NCBI GenBank assembly: GCA_011050525.1
Contig: DRFO01000031.1
Coordinates: 62,001-126,000 of the forward strand
Length of the DNA stretch: 64,000 nt
Source of the DNA: Halopseudomonas xinjiangensis
GTDB taxonomy: Bacteria; Pseudomonadota; Gammaproteobacteria; Pseudomonadales; Pseudomonadaceae
Direction of reading: 5' to 3'
The translations under genes and the position numbers were made by a program. This document shows, piece after piece, positions 27,245 to 36,656 of the stretch. Under the pieces are notes generated by a model. It was not told the origin of the DNA and made no database searches. It saw nothing but the letters and a program-made list of their open reading frames with translations. Within the stretch, counting starts at the first letter, position 1. Each line of letters opens with the position of its first letter.

Positions 27245-29884
27245 CTACTCCTGGTCTTCCGCTGTTGGCCCGGCATCATCATCAGCCGGTCCAGTAGTCA
27301 TATCTTCAACGATGGCGTCCAGCTCAACTATATCGTCCTCCGAAACCAGTTCCGACGGCTCCTGGACGCATTCCAGCCCGACCACCTTCTCTCCGTTAGA
27401 CAGCTTGATCAACGTCACACCCTGGGTATTACGCGACAGGCTGGACACCTCGCTGACGCGAGTACGAACCAGGGTGCCCTGATCGGAAATCAGCATGATC
27501 TCCTCGCCGGCAACCACCTGAACAGCGCCAACCAACGGCCCGTTCCGCTCGTTGCTAACCATGGCGATAACGCCCTGGCCACCGCGCTTGTACTGCGGGA
27601 ACTCTTCAACATTGGTGCGTTTGCCGAAGCCACGCTGCGAAGCGGTGAGGATCTGCGTGCCCTCCTCCGCCACGATCATCGACACCAGACGCTGACCTGT
27701 GGCCAGGCGCATACCACGAACGCCCCGCGCCGTACGACCCATGGCGCGTACGTCGGTCTCCTTGAAGCGGGTAACCTTGCCGCCGTCGGAGAAAAGCATG
27801 ATTTCCCGTTCGCCGTTGGTGATGGTTGCCGAAATAAGGGTGTCGCCTTCATCCAGATCCAGCGCGATCAAGCCGACGCTACGCTGGCGGCTGAATTGCT
27901 CCAACGGAGTCTTCTTGACCGTGCCGTTGGCGGTTGCCATGAACACGAACCAGCCCTCGGTATACTCATCCACCGGCAGCATGGTGGTGATGTATTCACC
28001 ATCGTCCAGCGGCAGCAGGTTGACCAGTGGCCGCCCGCGCGCGGTGCGTGAGGCTTCCGGAATTTCATAGGTTTTCAGCCAGTACACCTTGCCCTTGCTG
28101 GAGAACAGCATGAGGGTGGTGTGACTGTTTGCCACCAGCAAATGGGATACGTAATCCTCATCCTTGACGCCGGTTGCCGCCTTGCCCCGTCCGCCGCGGC
28201 GCTGGGCCTGGTAGTCGGCCAGCGGTTGACTCTTGGCATAGCCGCCATGGGAAATAGTTACCACGCGATCTTCTTCGGTGATCAAATCACCGATGGTCAG
28301 ATCCAGACGGGAAGCAACGATTTCGGTACGGCGCGCATCGCCATAGTTGGTGCGGATCAGCTCGAGTTCCTCGACGATCACTTCCATCAGCCGTTCCTGG
28401 CTGTTGAGAATGCGCAGCAACTCCCCAATTTGAACCAGAATCTCCTGATATTCCGTCAGTAGTTTTTCATGTTCAAGGCCGGTCAGACGATGCAGACGCA
28501 GCTCAAGAATCGCCTGGGCCTGCTCCGGTGACAGATAATATTTGCCGTCACGCAGACCAAACTGTTCATCAAGCCCGTCCGGGCGGCAGGATTCTGCGCC
28601 GGCGCGTTCGACCATTTCGACCACGGCGCCCGGCTCCCAGGCGTTGGCGATCAAGCGTTCCTTGGCCTCAGCGGGCGTCGGCGAGGCCTTGATCATGGCG
28701 ATCACTGGGTCGATGTTCGACAGCGCAACAGCCTGGCCTTCCAGAATATGGCCACGCTCACGAGCCTTGCGCAGTTCGTACACAGTCCGGCGGGTAACCA
28801 CTTCACGGCGGTGGCGAATGAAGGCTTCGAGGAGATCCTTCAGATTGAGAATGCGCGGACGACCATCCAGTAGCCCGACAATATTGATGCCGAACACGTT
28901 CTGCATCTGAGTCTGGATATAAAGGTTGTTCAGCACCACCTCAGCGACCTCACCGCGCCGCAGCTCGATGACAACCCGCATGCCGTCCTTGTCCGACTCG
29001 TCCCGCAGTTCGGTAATACCTTCGAGTTTCTTCTCTTTAACCAGCTCGGCGATCTTTTCAATCAGACGCGCCTTGTTAAGCTGGTAGGGCAACTCGTTGA
29101 TGATGATCTGCTGACGACCACCTACCTTGTCGATATCTTCGATTATGCAGCGGGCTCGCACATAAATGCGGCCCCGGCCAGTCTTGTAGGCTTCGACGAT
29201 ACCAGCGCGGCCGTTGATAATACCGGCAGTGGGGAAATCCGGGCCCGGTATGTGTTCCATCAGATCATCGATGGTCATGTCGGGATTTTCGATCAAAGCC
29301 AGACAGCCATTGATCACTTCGGTCAGGTTATGGGGCGGAATGTTTGTCGCCATGCCCACCGCAATACCGCTGGAGCCGTTGACCAGCAGGTTGGGCACCT
29401 TGGTCGGCAAAACCGCTGGGATCTGCTCGGTACCGTCATAGTTGGGCACCCAGTCGACCGTTTCCTTGTCCAGATCGGCCAGCAGTTCATGGGCCAGCTT
29501 GGTCATGCGGATTTCGGTATATCGCATGGCCGCCGCGTTATCGCCGTCTACCGATCCGAAATTGCCTTGACCGTCCACCAACAGGTAGCGCAGCGAAAAT
29601 GGCTGCGCCATCCGTACGATGGTGTCGTAAACAGCCGAGTCACCGTGCGGATGATATTTACCGATCACATCACCGACGACACGGGCTGATTTCTTGTATG
29701 GCTTGTTCCAGTCGTTATTCAGCTCGCTCATCGCGAACAGCACCCGACGGTGAACCGGCTTCAGGCCGTCCCGCACGTCCGGCAGCGCCCGTCCGACGAT
29801 TACGCTCATGGCGTAATCGAGATACGACTGCTTTAGCTCATCTTCGATATTGACTGGAAGGATTTCTTTGGCCAGTTCACCCAT
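27245..29884 (-). CDS. gyrA: DNA gyrase subunit A
   Basis: Cuts and rejoins DNA in the GyrA2GyrB2 complex that adds negative supercoils. In the 879-residue protein the catalytic Tyr122 lies in [11 protein letters not shown]. The quinolone-resistance region shows Ser83 and Asp87 ([11 protein letters not shown]); P. aeruginosa has Thr83, as I recall, and E. coli Ser83. The GyrA box QRRGGRGK starts the C-terminal six-bladed pinwheel, and the tail is acidic. No resistance substitution is seen at 83 or 87. It is the first gene of the run into serC. Confidence 0.97.
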   Translation of the reverse strand: MGELAKEILPVNIEDELKQSYLDYAMSVIVGRALPDVRDGLKPVHRRVLFAMSELNNDWNKPYKKSARVVGDVIGKYHPHGDSAVYDTIVRMAQPFSLRYLLVDGQGNFGSVDGDNAAAMRYTEIRMTKLAHELLADLDKETVDWVPNYDGTEQIPAVLPTKVPNLLVNGSSGIAVGMATNIPPHNLTEVINGCLALIENPDMTIDDLMEHIPGPDFPTAGIINGRAGIVEAYKTGRGRIYVRARCIIEDIDKVGGRQQIIINELPYQLNKARLIEKIAELVKEKKLEGITELRDESDKDGMRVVIELRRGEVAEVVLNNLYIQTQMQNVFGINIVGLLDGRPRILNLKDLLEAFIRHRREVVTRRTVYELRKARERGHILEGQAVALSNIDPVIAMIKASPTPAEAKERLIANAWEPGAVVEMVERAGAESCRPDGLDEQFGLRDGKYYLSPEQAQAILELRLHRLTGLEHEKLLTEYQEILVQIGELLRILNSQERLMEVIVEELELIRTNYGDARRTEIVASRLDLTIGDLITEEDRVVTISHGGYAKSQPLADYQAQRRGGRGKAATGVKDEDYVSHLLVANSHTTLMLFSSKGKVYWLKTYEIPEASRTARGRPLVNLLPLDDGEYITTMLPVDEYTEGWFVFMATANGTVKKTPLEQFSRQRSVGLIALDLDEGDTLISATITNGEREIMLFSDGGKVTRFKETDVRAMGRTARGVRGMRLATGQRLVSMIVAEEGTQILTASQRGFGKRTNVEEFPQYKRGGQGVIAMVSNERNGPLVGAVQVVAGEEIMLISDQGTLVRTRVSEVSSLSRNTQGVTLIKLSNGEKVVGLECVQEPSELVSEDDIVELDAIVEDMTTGPADDDAGPTAEDQE

Positions 29885-30071
29885 GAAACGGCATTCCTTT
29901 TATTGTCGGCAACCTGACGATGCCAATAACGTTAGTTCGGCGCATCGAGCCCTCCAGAGAGAGCTCAGTCAAAGCCGGAAATGATACCACAGGGAGCGTC
30001 CCGGAGGGAGCGGTAAGACGGCAGGGATACCTCGAATAAGGACGCACGCCCCAGAAAGGCGCCAGGGCCCG

Positions 30072-31151
30072 TCAGTGCAAGTGTTTATGGCTCATCAAAT
30101 CAGCCATTTTTGTTCCATCGGGGCGCTCGACGATGCCTTTCTCGGTAACGATAACGTCAATCAGGTCAGCCGGCGTGACATCGAATACCGGATTGAACGC
30201 CGGCACACCTGGATCGATCCGCTGGGACCCAGCCAACAACAGTTCTTCAGCGTCGCGCTCCTCCACGGCAGCGTCTTCTCCGACTTCAAGCGACATATCG
30301 ATGGTCGAACTTGGAGCAACCACCATAAAACGCAAACCATGGTGCATGGCCAGCACAGCCAGCGCGTAGGTGCCGATCCTGTTGATCACATCGCCATTTG
30401 CCGCGACCCTGTCCGCGCCTACCACGACCCAGGTAATCGCCAGGGTTTTCATCAGGTGTGCAGCAGCTGAATCGACATGCAGGAGAGCCGGAATCTGCTC
30501 CTGAGCCAACTCCCAGGCTGTCAGACGCGAGCCTTGCAGCCCGGGCCGAGTCTCATTGATATAAACCGTGTCAACCAGCCCCGCTGCATGGGCGGCGCGG
30601 ATCACGCCCAGGGCAGTACCGTAGCCGCCGGTGGCCAGCGCACCCGCATTGCAATGAGTCATGATATTTTGCGGAGCCTTTTGATGCTTGCGGATGAGTT
30701 GCATGCCCAGCTTGCCCATGGTTCTGTTCGACTCAATATCACTTTCATGAATTGAAATGGCTGCCGCCAGCAGTTGGCCAGGCACATCAGCGTGGCCAAG
30801 CAAACGTTGCAGGCGATCCCGCATCATCCGCAACGCCCAGGCAAGGTTGATCGCCGCCGGACGGGCGCTCTCAAGCTCGGCAAAATCATTCGCCAACGCA
30901 GATTCCCAGTCGTCGGAGTGCCCTATTCTGCGAGCCGCCAAGGCAATTCCATAGGCAGCCGCAATGCCTATGGCTGGTGCTCCGCGCACCAGCATGTCAC
31001 GAATGGCCTTGGCGACTTGCTGGGCATTCTCGTGGTCAACATAGACTTCCTCGCCGGGTAACAAACGTTGATCCAGCAAGCGAAGGACCATGCCGCTCCA
31101 CTCGATGGCTTTGACGCTGGCCTCGACGACCGATTGCTTCTGATGCTGCAT
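30072..31151 (-). CDS. mtnA: Methylthioribose-1-phosphate isomerase
   Basis: Converts methylthioribose 1-phosphate to the ribulose form in methionine salvage. The 359-residue eIF2B-like protein has the substrate loop [13 protein letters not shown] near residue 53, the catalytic Cys in [19 protein letters not shown] near residue 165, and the catalytic Asp in [19 protein letters not shown] near residue 245. It is divergent from a methylthioadenosine deaminase gene, whose product feeds the same salvage of the methylthio compound in pseudomonads, and upstream of gyrA on the same strand. Confidence 0.95.
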   Translation of the reverse strand: MQHQKQSVVEASVKAIEWSGMVLRLLDQRLLPGEEVYVDHENAQQVAKAIRDMLVRGAPAIGIAAAYGIALAARRIGHSDDWESALANDFAELESARPAAINLAWALRMMRDRLQRLLGHADVPGQLLAAAISIHESDIESNRTMGKLGMQLIRKHQKAPQNIMTHCNAGALATGGYGTALGVIRAAHAAGLVDTVYINETRPGLQGSRLTAWELAQEQIPALLHVDSAAAHLMKTLAITWVVVGADRVAANGDVINRIGTYALAVLAMHHGLRFMVVAPSSTIDMSLEVGEDAAVEERDAEELLLAGSQRIDPGVPAFNPVFDVTPADLIDVIVTEKGIVERPDGTKMADLMSHKHLH

Positions 31152-31178
31152 ACTTGGCTTGGCTCCGTCTAAAACGGC

Positions 31179-31246
31179 AGTATACCTGCCCCGACAAATA
31201 CAGTGATGAATTGTCGCTGCAAGCAGTAAAATCCAGAGGGTATACT
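31179..31246. promoter_or_regulatory. Divergent -10 elements between mtnA and the MTA deaminase gene
   Basis: The 103-base divergent space holds two TATACT hexamers in opposite directions: minus strand at 31184-31179 for mtnA and plus strand at 31241-31246 for the deaminase gene. No good -35 box precedes either. The plus one would start RNA close to the ATG at 31255, so either the message is leaderless or the downstream ATG at 31276 is used. Confidence 0.35.
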
Positions 31247-31254
31247 GGGCGCCT

Positions 31255-32616
31255 ATGATGCAAAGCGAATTGCCAATGACTGCTTTACCTGAAGAGATTG
31301 ATCTACTGATCAGTCCGCGCTGGCTAGTGCCCGTTGTTCCGGCCGGCCTGGTGCTGGAAGATCATGCCCTGATCGTACACCAGGGACGCATTCTTGCTAT
31401 TCTCCCGGTCAGCGCCACGCTTGATTTGAAGGTTCGGGAGCGCCGCGAGCTTCCGAGCCACCTGCTTATACCTGGTCTGATCAACGCCCACGGTCATGCA
31501 GCGATGAGCCTGTTCAAGGGCATGGCCGACGACTTGCCGCTGATGACCTGGCTAACCGACCACATCTGGCCCGCCGAAAGTCGCTGGGTTAGCGACGAAT
31601 TCATTCGTTGCGGCACTCAACTTGCCATAGCCGAGATGCTCCGTGGCGGCACTACCTGTTTCGCCGACATGTATTTCTATCCGGAAATTGCTGCCCGGGT
31701 GGCAGTAGAGTGCGGAATTCGAGCGCAGATCGCCTTTCCGGTCATTGATCACCCGATTCCGGGTGCGAAGAGTAGCGACGAAGGTATTACCAAAGGGCTA
31801 CATCTACATGATGAGCTCAAGCACAGCCAATTGGTGAACGTATCCTTCGGGCCGCACGCGCCCTACACGGTTGCAGATGCCACCCTACTGAGAATCCGGA
31901 CCCTGGCTGACGAACTGGATCTGCCCATCCACATGCATATCCACGAGACCGCTTTCGAGATTGAGGAATCCGTCAAGCAATTTGGCATGCGTCCCCTCGA
32001 GCGACTACGCCAGTTGAACCTGCTCACCCCACGCCTGCAAGCGGTGCACATGACTCAGGTTTCCGATGAGGATATTGCGGTGCTGGCGGAGCTTGGAGTG
32101 AGCGTTATTCATTGCCCCGAATCAAATCTCAAACTGGCCAGCGGCTTCTGCCCGGTACAGCATCTTTTGGACGCGGGTATAAACGTGGCCCTTGGAACTG
32201 ACGGAGCCGCCAGCAATAACGATCTCGACATGTTAGGCGAAATGCGCACAGCTGCCCTGTTGGCCAAGGGTGTCTCCGGGCAGCCGACCTCCGTTGACGC
32301 CCACACCGCCCTGCGCATGTCCACCTTGAATGGCGCGCAGGCTTTATGTCTTGGCGAGGAAACCGGCTCCCTTGAAGTCGGCAAAGCCGCAGACATGATC
32401 GCCGTCGATCTATCAGGCGTAGCGCAGCAACCTGTTCACAATCCGGTCTCCCAACTGTTGTATACCTGCACAGCTGCACAGGTGTCGGATGTGTGGGTTG
32501 CCGGCCAGGAGAAGGTACGTAGCGGAAAATTGACCCACATTGACCAAGCCGCATTGCTTAGCGAAGCCCAGGAATGGGCCCGACAGATTCAACGAGGGAA
32601 CCAAGATGACACTTAA
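31255..32616 (+). CDS. mtaD: 5-methylthioadenosine/S-adenosylhomocysteine deaminase (TRZ/ATZ amidohydrolase family)
   Basis: A 453-residue amidohydrolase with a TIM-barrel metal site: [17 protein letters not shown] near residue 75, [10 protein letters not shown] near residue 215 and [19 protein letters not shown] near residue 305. In P. aeruginosa the gene at this place encodes a methylthioadenosine deaminase that makes methylthioinosine for salvage, which fits the divergent mtnA. Older annotations call it N-ethylammeline chlorohydrolase. The start is uncertain: ATG at 31255, 31258 or 31276; the family usually begins close to the [12 protein letters not shown] segment. The end overlaps ubiG by 11 bases. 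Confidence 0.9.
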   Translation: MMQSELPMTALPEEIDLLISPRWLVPVVPAGLVLEDHALIVHQGRILAILPVSATLDLKVRERRELPSHLLIPGLINAHGHAAMSLFKGMADDLPLMTWLTDHIWPAESRWVSDEFIRCGTQLAIAEMLRGGTTCFADMYFYPEIAARVAVECGIRAQIAFPVIDHPIPGAKSSDEGITKGLHLHDELKHSQLVNVSFGPHAPYTVADATLLRIRTLADELDLPIHMHIHETAFEIEESVKQFGMRPLERLRQLNLLTPRLQAVHMTQVSDEDIAVLAELGVSVIHCPESNLKLASGFCPVQHLLDAGINVALGTDGAASNNDLDMLGEMRTAALLAKGVSGQPTSVDAHTALRMSTLNGAQALCLGEETGSLEVGKAADMIAVDLSGVAQQPVHNPVSQLLYTCTAAQVSDVWVAGQEKVRSGKLTHIDQAALLSEAQEWARQIQRGNQDDT

Positions 32617-33307
32617 TGTCGACAGGGCCGAAATTGCCAAGTTCGAAGCCCTAGCCAGCCGCTGGTGGGACCGCAACAGCGAGTTCAAACCGCTGCATGA
32701 GATCAATCCGTTGCGAACCAACTGGATTGATCAGAGGGCGGGCCTGGCCGGCAAGGAAGTAGTGGACATAGGATGTGGGGGCGGAATTCTCGCCGAAGCC
32801 ATGGCGCTTCGAGGTGCCACGGTCACCGGCATCGATATGGGTGAGGCACCGCTTTCGGTGGCACGCCTGCATCAGCTCGAGTCAGGCGTGCAGGTCGATT
32901 ATCAGCAGTGCACTGCCGAGGAACTGGCGGAGCAACATCCCGGTCGGTTCGATATCGTCACCTGTCTGGAGATGCTTGAGCATGTGCCCGATCCGTCCTC
33001 GGTTATCCGCGCCTGCGCCAAATTGGTGAAGCCCGGCGGGCATGTATTTTTTTCGACCATAAACCGCAATCCGAAATCCTTCATGTTCGCCATCATTGGC
33101 GCGGAATATATTCTGCGGCTGCTGCCCCGCGGTACCCATGAATTTGCGAAATTCATTCGGCCCGCAGAACTCGGAGGCTGGTCACGCCAGGCCGGGTTGA
33201 ATCTGCAGGATATTATCGGCTTGACCTACAACCCGTTGACCAAGGCCTACAAACTGGAACAGAACGTTGACGTAAACTACATGGTTCATTGCGAACGGGG
33301 AGACTGA
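32606..33307 (+). CDS. ubiG: Ubiquinone biosynthesis O-methyltransferase
   Basis: Carries out the two O-methylations of ubiquinone synthesis with S-adenosylmethionine. The 233-residue protein has [23 protein letters not shown] at the N-terminus (read in two parts), the SAM motif [15 protein letters not shown] near residue 51 and [14 protein letters not shown] chose the ATG at 32606, with GAGGGA about nine bases before it. An open frame from 32540 would lie inside the deaminase gene. The overlap with mtaD means coupled translation. MTA deaminase and a SAM-using enzyme in one operon make sense but need not share a pathway. Confidence 0.95.
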   Translation: MTLNVDRAEIAKFEALASRWWDRNSEFKPLHEINPLRTNWIDQRAGLAGKEVVDIGCGGGILAEAMALRGATVTGIDMGEAPLSVARLHQLESGVQVDYQQCTAEELAEQHPGRFDIVTCLEMLEHVPDPSSVIRACAKLVKPGGHVFFSTINRNPKSFMFAIIGAEYILRLLPRGTHEFAKFIRPAELGGWSRQAGLNLQDIIGLTYNPLTKAYKLEQNVDVNYMVHCERGD

Positions 33308-33311
33308 CGCA

Positions 33312-33971
33312 ATGGTTACCAGCGTCCTGTTTGATCTAGATGGTACCTTGCTGGATACCGCAGGTGATTTCATGTCCATCATCCAGGCCATGCGTATTGA
33401 CCGCGGGCTGCCGGCTGTCGATCCTGATGTGGTCCGGCCTACTGTTTCCAATGGTTCCGTCGGCATGCTCTGCACTGCCTTCGCTACCAAGCCTGACCAC
33501 CCTGGGTTCGAGGAACTGCGTGAAGATTTTCTGCTGCGCTATGATCAGAACCTCGCCGTATTTACGCGCCCTTTTCCGGGTATAGAGCCTCTGCTCGACT
33601 GGCTGGACTCCGAGGGTCTGCCCTGGGGAGTGGTAACCAACAAGCTCAGCCGCTTCAGCATTCCGTTGCTTGAGGCCGTGGGCCTGTCTGAGCGGTGCAG
33701 CAGCCTGGTCTGCCCCGACCAGGTCACACAGAGCAAGCCCCATCCTGAACCTTTGTTCAAAGCCTGCGCCCAAATGGATGTAGACCCCAGGCGTTCGGTC
33801 TTTGTCGGTGATCATCTACGTGACATTCAGGCCGGAAAAGCGGCTGGGATGCTCACCGTGGCAGCGCTTTACGGGTATTTGCCCATTGGCGAAGACCCGG
33901 CCGAGTGGCAAGCCAGTTACAGCATTCATTCAGCCGACGAGCTACTTCCCTGGCTGAAACAACAGCATTAA
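33312..33971 (+). CDS. mupP: HAD-family phosphatase, MupP-type (N-acetylmuramate 6-phosphate phosphatase)
   Basis: A 219-residue HAD hydrolase with the nucleophile motif FDLDGTLLDTAGDF at residue 6, the cap helix region in between, GVVTNK near residue 105, KPHPEPLF near residue 140 and the metal motif VFVGDHLRDIQAGKAAGM. In P. aeruginosa and P. putida the phosphatase at this place (behind ubiG) was shown to be MupP of the cell-wall recycling shunt that avoids de novo MurA. The domain alone would also fit phosphoglycolate phosphatase, so the specific name rests on gene order. It lies four bases behind ubiG. Confidence 0.85.
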   Translation: MVTSVLFDLDGTLLDTAGDFMSIIQAMRIDRGLPAVDPDVVRPTVSNGSVGMLCTAFATKPDHPGFEELREDFLLRYDQNLAVFTRPFPGIEPLLDWLDSEGLPWGVVTNKLSRFSIPLLEAVGLSERCSSLVCPDQVTQSKPHPEPLFKACAQMDVDPRRSVFVGDHLRDIQAGKAAGMLTVAALYGYLPIGEDPAEWQASYSIHSADELLPWLKQQH

Positions 33972-33983
33972 AGGAGTTCTTGC

Positions 33984-34724
33984 ATGTTTGACTACACGCC
34001 GTGCCCAGGCCTCCTGCAAGGCAGGGTAATACTGATTACCGGGGCTGGAGATGGTATCGGGCGCGCCTGCGCCCTAAGCTGCGCGGCCCATGGCGCCAGC
34101 GTGGTACTGGTCGGCAGGACCTTGTCCAAACTGGAAACGGTTTACGATCAGATCGAAGCGGCGGGTCACCCCCAGCCGGCTATCTGTCCGCTGAATCTCG
34201 AAACCGCAATCGAGAAAGATTACAACGATCTGGCCGACCAGCTTTTCGATACCTTTGGCAAACTGGACGGGCTGGTGCACAACGCTGCCCTGCTCGGCCC
34301 ACGTACGCTGATGGACAGCGTCAAGACCGACGCCTGGCTCCAGCTCATGCAGGTCAACGTCAATGCCCCCTTTGTATTGACCAAGGCCATGATGCCCTTG
34401 CTGCGAGCCGCTGAGGACGCTTCGGTGGTGTTTGTTTCATCCAGCGTTGGGCGCAAGGGACGCGCCTACTGGGGGCCGTACGCGGTCAGCAAGTTTGCCA
34501 TCGAGGGATTGATGCAGGTGCTGGCAGACGAGCAGGATGGCACCAGTGCAATACGTGCCAACAGCATCAACCCGGGTGCTACCCGTACCGCCATGCGCGC
34601 CAAGGCCTACCCGAGTGAAGCGCCCGAGTCGAACCCCGAACCTGCCGATATCATGCCGGTTTTCCTTTACCTGCTGGGTGCCGATAGCAAACACATCAAC
34701 GGCCAAGCCCTTGACGCCCAGTAG
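33984..34724 (+). CDS. yciK: YciK-family short-chain dehydrogenase
   Basis: A 246-residue SDR. The NADP-binding motif is LITGAGDGIGRACALS near residue 20, LVHNAALLGP lies near residue 95, and the catalytic Ser and the YxxxK pair are in VSSSVGRKGRAYWGPYAVSKF near residues 150-171. The natural substrate of the YciK family is unknown to me. The start at 33984 follows AAAGGAG by seven bases. It is the fourth gene of the mtaD-ubiG-mupP run, and a strong terminator follows it. Confidence 0.92.
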   Translation: MFDYTPCPGLLQGRVILITGAGDGIGRACALSCAAHGASVVLVGRTLSKLETVYDQIEAAGHPQPAICPLNLETAIEKDYNDLADQLFDTFGKLDGLVHNAALLGPRTLMDSVKTDAWLQLMQVNVNAPFVLTKAMMPLLRAAEDASVVFVSSSVGRKGRAYWGPYAVSKFAIEGLMQVLADEQDGTSAIRANSINPGATRTAMRAKAYPSEAPESNPEPADIMPVFLYLLGADSKHINGQALDAQ

Positions 34725-34770
34725 GCATTTTTCTGACGCCCCCTTCCATCACCTTCCCAGCTATGCCTGA

Positions 34771-34792
34771 GGGCGGCAACATATTGCCGCCC
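34771..34792 (+). terminator. Terminator of the mtaD-ubiG-mupP-yciK operon
   Basis: GGGCGGCAA and TTGCCGCCC form a perfect nine-base stem with a four-base loop (CATA), 46 bases behind the yciK stop, followed by CTTGTTTCTG. Confidence 0.8.
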
Positions 34793-34907
34793 CTTGTTTC
34801 TGATGTTGAATTAAAAATCGCTACCCCACTGATTTTTATACTTATTCAGGAAACTGGCACGATTTCTGCTGAAGACATATGAAAAGCCGTATGTCAAAGG
34901 ATTCGCC

Positions 34908-35840
34908 ATGTCGTCTACCCTGGGAAATACCATCGATTTTGACTCTGCCCGGCTAAAAGTGACCCAGGCCAATGCTCAACTGACTGCCAGCACACAAGCC
35001 AGACCGCAGCCGGTCAGCCTGCTGGACGTTCAGCAGCGGCTGATGCAGATGCTGCACACTACTCTTGAGCTGGATCGTGTGCTGGATATGTTTTATCTCG
35101 AACTCCAAAGCCTTCTGGCTCTGGATGGGCTGGCGTATCGTCACGAACGGCAAGATATTCAGATCCAACTTGGCGTAGCGGCATTGCATCGTTGCAATTA
35201 CCGTATTACCCATAAGAGCGAATACTTGGGAGAGTTGCAGTTTAGCCGACAGAAACGTTTCAATGAGCCGCAGCTGGCGCAGATAGAAACCCTGATGAGC
35301 AACCTGCTTTATCCGCTGCGCAATGCGCTGATGTATCGGGACGCCATGCGCAGTGCCCTTAACGACAGCTTGACCGGCACCGGTAATCGGTTGGCACTGG
35401 ATCAGACCATCGAGCGTGAAGTCCGGTTATCCATCCGCCACCGCACCCCCTTGTCCGTAGCGGTGGTCGACATAGATCAATTCAAAATGATCAATGACCA
35501 GTTTGGACATGCTTACGGGGATGAAGCGCTCAAAGCCATGGTGAACTGCAGTCGTGACTGTTTGCGGGCGGTTGACGGGCTGTTTCGTTTCGGCGGTGAA
35601 GAGTTTGTCGTCATTCTTAACAACACTGATCTGCAGACCGCGCAAACAATAGCGGAACGTATCCGCCGAAGTGTGGCAGAGATGCAGTTCGAAATAGACG
35701 GCCAAGGAATCGGTATGACGGTCAGCCTGGGGGTAGCCACTCGGCAGCATGACGAGACCAGCCGGGATCTGCTGACCCGTTGCGACAAGCTGATGTATCA
35801 GGCCAAACAGGCGGGACGCAATCGTGTTGTAGCGCGGTGA
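34908..35840 (+). CDS. GAF-like plus GGDEF diguanylate cyclase
   Basis: A 310-residue soluble protein. Residues about 35-145 look like a GAF-type sensory domain (LLDVQQRLMQMLHTTLELDRVLDMF is split helix). Residues about 150-310 are a GGDEF domain with DSLTGTGNRLALD, VDIDQFKMIND and the active-site RFGGEEFVV near residue 230. The inhibitory I-site RAVD stands five residues before GGEEF, so product feedback is expected. It makes cyclic di-GMP. I recall a GGDEF gene at the same place in P. aeruginosa, so its position next to the adhesin operon may be old rather than functional. It has no membrane segment. Confidence 0.92.
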   Translation: MSSTLGNTIDFDSARLKVTQANAQLTASTQARPQPVSLLDVQQRLMQMLHTTLELDRVLDMFYLELQSLLALDGLAYRHERQDIQIQLGVAALHRCNYRITHKSEYLGELQFSRQKRFNEPQLAQIETLMSNLLYPLRNALMYRDAMRSALNDSLTGTGNRLALDQTIEREVRLSIRHRTPLSVAVVDIDQFKMINDQFGHAYGDEALKAMVNCSRDCLRAVDGLFRFGGEEFVVILNNTDLQTAQTIAERIRRSVAEMQFEIDGQGIGMTVSLGVATRQHDETSRDLLTRCDKLMYQAKQAGRNRVVAR

Positions 35841-35847
35841 ACAAGCT

Positions 35848-35869
35848 GGACCGGCATTGCTGCCGGTCC
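35848..35869. terminator. Hairpin between the convergent GGDEF and sapC genes
   Basis: GGACCGGCA and TGCCGGTCC form a perfect nine-base stem around TTGC. It lies seven bases after the cyclase stop and 17 bases from the end of the sapC gene, so it may stop both transcripts, including the very long adhesin operon message. Confidence 0.65.
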
Positions 35870-35885
35870 GTATGCAGCTGCAACC

Positions 35886-36626
35886 TCAGTGCGTGGTCGC
35901 TGCAGCCTGTTTGACTTCCAGATAATGCTCGAACAGTTGGTTGGCATTGCCCAGCGACATCAGATGCGCATAGATCCAGCCCAGGAAGCCGGCTTTGTGC
36001 AAAGAGAGGACCTGATCATCGTCCAACTTGAGGAATTTCTCCTCATCCACCGCCAGGAAATCACGCAAGACAAAGCTTTCGCCGCTGCCATGGGTCAGTT
36101 TCAAGGTACGCGGAGCCAAGAGCTCCAGTTCCTGCAGAACAACGATAAACTGGCGAGTACGTTGCATTTCCGCGGTGAAGTTCTGCAAAAATCCGATCAT
36201 TTCGTTGAGGTATTCGCTATTGTCTCCGGACTCGCTGAATAACTCTCGCCCTTCGGTTTCGTTCCAGCCTGCGTAGGCCTCGTCAAAACAGACAGTGAAA
36301 TTGGCATCTTCGCCTTGCGCCAGCACGAAGGGGTAGCGGCGAATGAAGGCGGGCACGTAGGTGTTGGCGCGCCATTGACCATCGTCCTGCAGGTAGCTGT
36401 TCTGACCTTCGCTGAGCCCAAGCAGAGCGATAGGGCTTACGTTTTCTCCTTCACCGATAAACACGATCGGGTAACCACGGGCAGCTTGAAAGAATTCCAG
36501 GCCGGCCAGCGGAACGATGTGTGTTGCGTCGGCAAAACGACAATCGCCCACCGTCTTGAGCTTCAATGATTTGTGCTCATCGCGGTTCAGGGCTTTGATT
36601 TCCTTATATAGCAATAACGTAGACAT
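35886..36626 (-). CDS. SapC-family protein, third gene of the adhesin operon
   Basis: A 246-residue soluble-looking protein of the SapC family (PF07277 type as I remember it), whose function is not known. It starts STLLLYKEIKALNRDEHK, has the family segment VPLAGLEFFQAARGYPIVFIGE near residues 39-60 (read as two parts), YVPAFIRRYPFVLA near residue 92 and GWIYAHLMSLGN near the C-terminus. There is no signal peptide, so it should be cytoplasmic. It starts 30 bases behind tpsB on the same strand and is most likely cotranscribed with tpsA and tpsB. That placement suggests an accessory role in making or controlling the adhesin, but this is inference. Confidence 0.85.
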   Translation of the reverse strand: MSTLLLYKEIKALNRDEHKSLKLKTVGDCRFADATHIVPLAGLEFFQAARGYPIVFIGEGENVSPIALLGLSEGQNSYLQDDGQWRANTYVPAFIRRYPFVLAQGEDANFTVCFDEAYAGWNETEGRELFSESGDNSEYLNEMIGFLQNFTAEMQRTRQFIVVLQELELLAPRTLKLTHGSGESFVLRDFLAVDEEKFLKLDDDQVLSLHKAGFLGWIYAHLMSLGNANQLFEHYLEVKQAAATTH

Positions 36627-36656
36627 CCTTTCGGTACTCCTGAGGGTAATTGAATA

